A stretch of 7,447 bases of DNA from an uncultured delta proteobacterium (GTDB lineage Bacteria; Myxococcota_A; Polyangia; Polyangiales; Ga0077539). The position numbers and the translations under genes were made by a program. Below, one piece after another: positions 4,603 through 7,447 of this stretch. The notes under the pieces were generated by a model that had not been told where the DNA came from, did no database searches, and was given only the letters and a program-made list of their open reading frames with translations. Each line of letters starts with the position of its first letter. Position 1 is the first letter of the stretch. The stretch is taken from NCBI GenBank assembly GCA_903860995.1, contig CAIOSS010001138.1, forward strand, positions 1 through 7,447, given 5' to 3'.

Positions 4603-7185
4603 ATGTCCGACCCGCCTGACACCGACCCGGCTGCCCTCCGCGCCTCGACGGCGGAGGCCGGGCGCACCTTCGGGCGCTACCTGCTCCTCGGCACCATCGC
4701 CCGCGGCGGCATGGGGGAGATCCACCTCGCGCTCGCGGGCTCCATCGCGCACGCCCAGAAGCTCTGCGTGGTGAAGACCATCCGCGCGGAGTTCACCGGG
4801 GAGGACAACCTGGTGGCGCGCTTCCTCGACGAGGGCCGGGTGCTCTGCGCGCTGCAGCACCCGAACATCGGCCAGGTGATCGAGGTCGCCATCGAGCAGG
4901 GCGTCCCCTTCCTCGCGATGGAGTACGTCGGCGGCACCGACCTCGCCGAGGTCATCGACGCCGGACGCAGCGGGCGGAGGTACCCCCCCCTCGATGTGGT
5001 GCTCTCCTGCCTCGCGGGCGTGCTCGACGGCATGGCCTACGCGCACCGCGCGACGGGCCTCGACGGCGCGGCCTTCCACCTCGTGCACCGCGACCTCTCC
5101 CCCGAGAACATGCGCGCCTCCTGGGACGGCGACGTGAAGGTGCTCGACTTCGGCACCGCCGTCGCCGTCGGACGCAGCGCCCAGACCGTCCACGGCGACA
5201 TCTTCGGCAAGCCCGGGTACATGTCCCCCGAGCAGGCGCGCCGCGAGCCCCTCGACCCGCGCACCGACCTCTACGCCATCGGCGTCGTGGCCTGGGAGCT
5301 GCTCACGCTCCGCGACTGGATGACCCTCGACGTCGTCCCGCACCTCCAGGCGCTCTCCGACGGCGCCCTCCGCCCCGCGGCGCCCTCCACCTTCCGCGAC
5401 GACGCGCCCGCCAGCCTCGACCGCTGGGTCGCCACGATGACCGCGCACGACCCCGACCAGCGCTTCGCCGACGCCGTCACCGCCCGCCGCGCCCTGCTCG
5501 ACCTCGCCCAGGCCGCGGGGCTGCGCGTCGACCGCGAGGTGATCGCCGACGGGCTGCGCGCGCTGCTCCCCGGCGCCCAGGAGGCCGAGTCCGCGCGCAA
5601 CCGACGGTGGATCGCCGAGGCCCACGCGCACCGCGGCACCACCGGCGACCCGCCGCGCCTGCGCCGACAGGTGAACACCGAGCCCCTCGCGCCGCGCGAC
5701 CCGACGGTGCTCCCCGGGACGCCCTACCGCCTCGGCGCGCGCATCGGCGCCGGCGGCATGGGGGAGGTGTTCGCCGCCGAGCACGTCGACCTCGGGCGCC
5801 CGGTGGCGGTCAAGGTGCTGTCCCCCGCGCTCTCCTCCGACGCCTCGCTGGTGCAGCGCTTTCGCCTGGAGGCGCGGGCCATCGCGGCGCTCTCGCACCC
5901 CAACCTCGTGCAGGTGTACGACCTCGGCACCACCGACGACGGCCGCATCTACTTCGCCATGGAGCGCCTCCGCGGCGAGTCGCTGCGCGGGCGCCTGGAG
6001 CGCGCGAAGGCGACCGGGCGCGGCCGTCTGCCCCCCGCGGAGTGCGTGCGCATCGGCGTGGCCGTCGCCCGCGCCCTCGCCGCCGCGCACGCCGTCGGCG
6101 TGGTGCACCGCGACATCAAGCCCGAGAACATCTTCCTCACCGAAGACGGCGCCGTGAAGGTGCTCGACTTCGGGGTGGCGAAGACCTCCAACGCGGAGAT
6201 CCTCGGGGGCAGCGACGGCAACGTCACCCGCGCGGGCGAGCTCTTCGGGTCGCCGGCGTACATGGCCCCGGAGCAGGCCCGCGGCCGGGAGGTCGACGCG
6301 CGCACCGACCTCTACGCCCTCGGCGCCGTGCTCTACGAGTGCGCCACGGGCACCCAGCTCTTCCAGGACGCCTCGATGGTCGAGCTCCTCGCGCGCCACA
6401 TGGCCCAGGAGCCCGACCCCCCGCGCCGCCGCTGCCCCGAGGCCGACATCCCGCCCGGCCTCGAGGCCATCATCCTCCGCTGCCTCTCCAAACACCCGTC
6501 GGGCCGCTTCGACACCGCCGTCGCCCTCGCCGACGCCCTCGGCCGCCCCCGCGCCGACGCCCCCGCGCCCGACGAGACCGTACCCGACACCGTCACCATG
6601 GCCGCCACCGCCCTCCTGCGACCGCCGCCGCCGCCGCCATCCCCCGCCCGCCCGCGCCGGTCGTGGGTCGTCGCCGCGCTCGCCCTGGCCGGCGCCGTCG
6701 CCGTCGCGGCCATCACGCTTACCCTGCGAGGTAATCCTCCCCCCGCTGCAGCGCCGCCGCCCCCCGTCGTACCCGCGCCCCTTGCGCCCCTTGCGCCCCT
6801 TGCGCCCCTTGCGGTTCTCCCCGCACCCGTCGCCGTCGCCGCACCCGTCGCCGCACCCGTCGCCGCACCCGTCGCCGCACCCGTCGCCGCACCCGTCGCC
6901 GCACCCGTCGCCCCCGCGCGGCGCAGCGCAACCAGCCCGCTCTCCCTCGCGCAGCAGTCCTTCGCCGCGGGGCGCTACCAGGACACCATCGCCCACGCCA
7001 GCGACGCCGTCGCGCAGGGCGGCCGCGGCGCCCTCGACGCCCGGGTGCTCATCGGCAAGGCCCGCAACGCCATGGGCCAGCGCGTCGAGGCGGTGCGCGC
7101 GCTGCGCATGGTGCTGGAGCGCGACCCGGGCCACCGCGGCGCCCGCCAGGCCCTCGCGGCGATGGGCGAGAGCGTCGCCCCGTGA
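4603..7185 (+). CDS. Tandem double Ser/Thr protein kinase with TM segment and TPR-like C-terminus
   Basis: The product is 860 aa. Kinase domain 1 (about 26-300) has a Gly loop GTIARGGMG (30-38), Lys58, Glu77, HRDLSPEN (162-169), DFG (182-184), SPE (208-210) and DLYAIG with Asp222. Kinase domain 2 (about 375-645) has GAGGMG (382-387), VAVK with Lys404, Glu423, HRDIKPEN (502-509), DFG (522-524), APE (555-557) and Asp569. All metal- and ATP-binding residues are present in both, so both are probably active. Domain 1 has Ser where the catalytic loop usually has Lys (HRDxK), a variant common in myxobacterial kinases. A linker of about 70 residues separates the domains. After domain 2 come a Pro run (674-679), an RPRR stop and a single membrane segment (687-707). 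Next are an Ala/Pro/Val stalk (712-771) encoded by tandem repeats and a TPR-like region (about 779-855, SPLSLAQQSFAAGRYQDTI onward). The Arg-rich flank at 683-686 places the kinases in the cytoplasm and the TPR outside. There is no Shine-Dalgarno sequence at 4603. The Gly loop at residue 30 supports this start. The gene follows the 248-aa gene by 33 bases, and its stop overlaps the next start. Confidence 0.95.
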   Translation: MSDPPDTDPAALRASTAEAGRTFGRYLLLGTIARGGMGEIHLALAGSIAHAQKLCVVKTIRAEFTGEDNLVARFLDEGRVLCALQHPNIGQVIEVAIEQGVPFLAMEYVGGTDLAEVIDAGRSGRRYPPLDVVLSCLAGVLDGMAYAHRATGLDGAAFHLVHRDLSPENMRASWDGDVKVLDFGTAVAVGRSAQTVHGDIFGKPGYMSPEQARREPLDPRTDLYAIGVVAWELLTLRDWMTLDVVPHLQALSDGALRPAAPSTFRDDAPASLDRWVATMTAHDPDQRFADAVTARRALLDLAQAAGLRVDREVIADGLRALLPGAQEAESARNRRWIAEAHAHRGTTGDPPRLRRQVNTEPLAPRDPTVLPGTPYRLGARIGAGGMGEVFAAEHVDLGRPVAVKVLSPALSSDASLVQRFRLEARAIAALSHPNLVQVYDLGTTDDGRIYFAMERLRGESLRGRLERAKATGRGRLPPAECVRIGVAVARALAAAHAVGVVHRDIKPENIFLTEDGAVKVLDFGVAKTSNAEILGGSDGNVTRAGELFGSPAYMAPEQARGREVDARTDLYALGAVLYECATGTQLFQDASMVELLARHMAQEPDPPRRRCPEADIPPGLEAIILRCLSKHPSGRFDTAVALADALGRPRADAPAPDETVPDTVTMAATALLRPPPPPPSPARPRRSWVVAALALAGAVAVAAITLTLRGNPPPAAAPPPPVVPAPLAPLAPLAPLAVLPAPVAVAAPVAAPVAAPVAAPVAAPVAAPVAPARRSATSPLSLAQQSFAAGRYQDTIAHASDAVAQGGRGALDARVLIGKARNAMGQRVEAVRALRMVLERDPGHRGARQALAAMGESVAP
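6781..6813 (+). repeat. 9-bp tandem repeat in the kinase stalk
   Basis: The unit cttgcgccc is present in three exact copies at 6781-6807, followed by a partial copy (cttgcg) to 6813. In frame it encodes Leu-Ala-Pro repeats at the start of the extracytoplasmic stalk. The unit is a multiple of three, so copy-number change keeps the frame. Confidence 0.85.
6823..6912 (+). repeat. 12-bp minisatellite encoding an Ala-Pro-Val-Ala stalk
   Basis: The unit gcacccgtcgcc occurs once at 6823-6834. After a 6-base gtcgcc spacer it recurs as six perfect head-to-tail copies at 6841-6912. It encodes repeated Ala-Pro-Val-Ala in the linker between the membrane segment and the TPR-like region. The copies are identical at every base, including third positions, which points to recent slippage or unequal exchange and not to selection on the protein alone. 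There are no spacers of the CRISPR kind. Confidence 0.92.
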
Positions 7186-7447
7186 GCGCCGACCGCGCCT
7201 TCGTCCGCCTCGCCCTCGTCTGCCTCGCGGTGGGCGCGCTGTCGTCCGTGTGGGAGTTCGTCGCGCTCCAGCCGCCGTCGTCGCCGTGGCACCTCGCGGG
7301 CTACCCCGTCGCGGTCGCGCGGCTCTCCATGCACGCCTTCGTCACCGGCCTGGTCACCCTCGCCCTCGCGCCCCCCGCGGCGCGGGCCCGCCGCGCGCTC
7401 CTCGCCCTCGCCGCCCTCGGCGCCGCGCTCGCCCTCGGCGCCCACGC
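7182..7447 (+). CDS. N-terminus of a multi-pass membrane protein (partial, runs off the window)
   Basis: A GTG at 7182 overlaps the kinase stop (GTGA), and the frame stays open to the end of the window with strongly G/C-ending codons. The 88 complete codons encode three likely membrane segments at about residues 6-29 (FVRLALVCLAVGALSSVWEF), 44-64 (AVARLSMHAFVTGLVTLALA) and 69-87 (Ala/Leu-rich). These are separated by a PPSSPWHLAGYP loop and a short basic RARR turn. I do not recognise the family, and the C-terminus is missing. The overlap suggests translational coupling with the kinase. The product may be a membrane partner, or simply the next gene of the operon. Confidence 0.75.
   Translation, partial: MSADRAFVRLALVCLAVGALSSVWEFVALQPPSSPWHLAGYPVAVARLSMHAFVTGLVTLALAPPAARARRALLALAALGAALALGAH

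Noticed and set aside
5134..6173. Recent internal duplication of the kinase domain, suggested by identical 20-base strings at 5134-5153 and 6154-6173
   Set aside because: The identity covers only the VKVLDFG motif, where the same residues and extreme codon bias force matching bases. The rest of the two domains differs clearly, including the catalytic-loop type.
6823..6912. A CRISPR-like array
   Set aside because: The units are 12 bases long and directly adjacent, with no unique spacers. They are an in-frame coding minisatellite.
6719..6931. A minus-strand frame encoding repeated Arg-Arg-Val-Arg
   Set aside because: It is only the antisense reading of the 12-bp and 9-bp repeats inside the kinase gene.
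1336..7134. A 1932-codon open frame on the minus strand
   Set aside because: It lies antisense to genes with kinase, signal-peptide and codon-bias evidence. In such GC-rich DNA, stop codons are rare in the antisense frame. Its product is a low-complexity Gly/Arg/Ala string without domains.

Overview
The window is extremely GC-rich, with almost every codon of the convincing genes ending in G or C. It carries gene types common in predatory or soil Myxococcota (myxobacteria, Polyangia-like): a eukaryote-type Ser/Thr kinase with an HRDLSPEN catalytic loop, an Asp/Pro-spaced cysteine-rich lipoprotein, and secreted proteins of no familiar family. The taxon is inferred from composition and gene style only. 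I see no rRNA, tRNA, CRISPR array, insertion sequence or phage gene.

Layout. Bases 1-25 are the last codons of an upstream gene. A less GC-rich intergenic stretch (26-245) leads to a membrane-anchored protein whose C-terminal part looks like a papain-fold/NlpC-P60-type Cys-His hydrolase (246-1460). Next is a small lipoprotein (from 1513). Its good reading frame decays at about 1880, and its open frame then runs tail-to-tail into an exported minus-strand protein (1911-3182). That protein vaguely resembles a secreted metallopeptidase without the HExxH motif.

A divergent intergenic gap (3183-3262) separates it from a rightward, tightly packed four-gene set. The set consists of a 187-aa soluble protein, tentatively V4R-like (3263-3826); a 248-aa Pro/Ala/Val/Glu-rich disordered protein whose ATG overlaps the preceding stop (3823-4569); an 860-aa protein with two complete protein kinase domains in tandem, one membrane segment, a repeat-encoded Ala-Pro-Val stalk and a TPR-like C-terminus (4603-7185); and the start of a multi-pass membrane protein whose GTG overlaps the kinase stop (7182 to beyond the window).

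How they may work together (inference). The four rightward genes are probably co-transcribed. They look like a signalling module in which the double kinase reads a periplasmic or envelope cue through its TPR region and acts on cytoplasmic partners. The disordered protein and the small globular protein encoded just upstream are the obvious candidate partners. Nothing in the sequence identifies the signal.

The most unusual points are the two-kinase fusion with two different catalytic-loop types, the length-variable-looking 12-bp minisatellite inside the kinase stalk, and the apparent frame change at the end of the lipoprotein gene.
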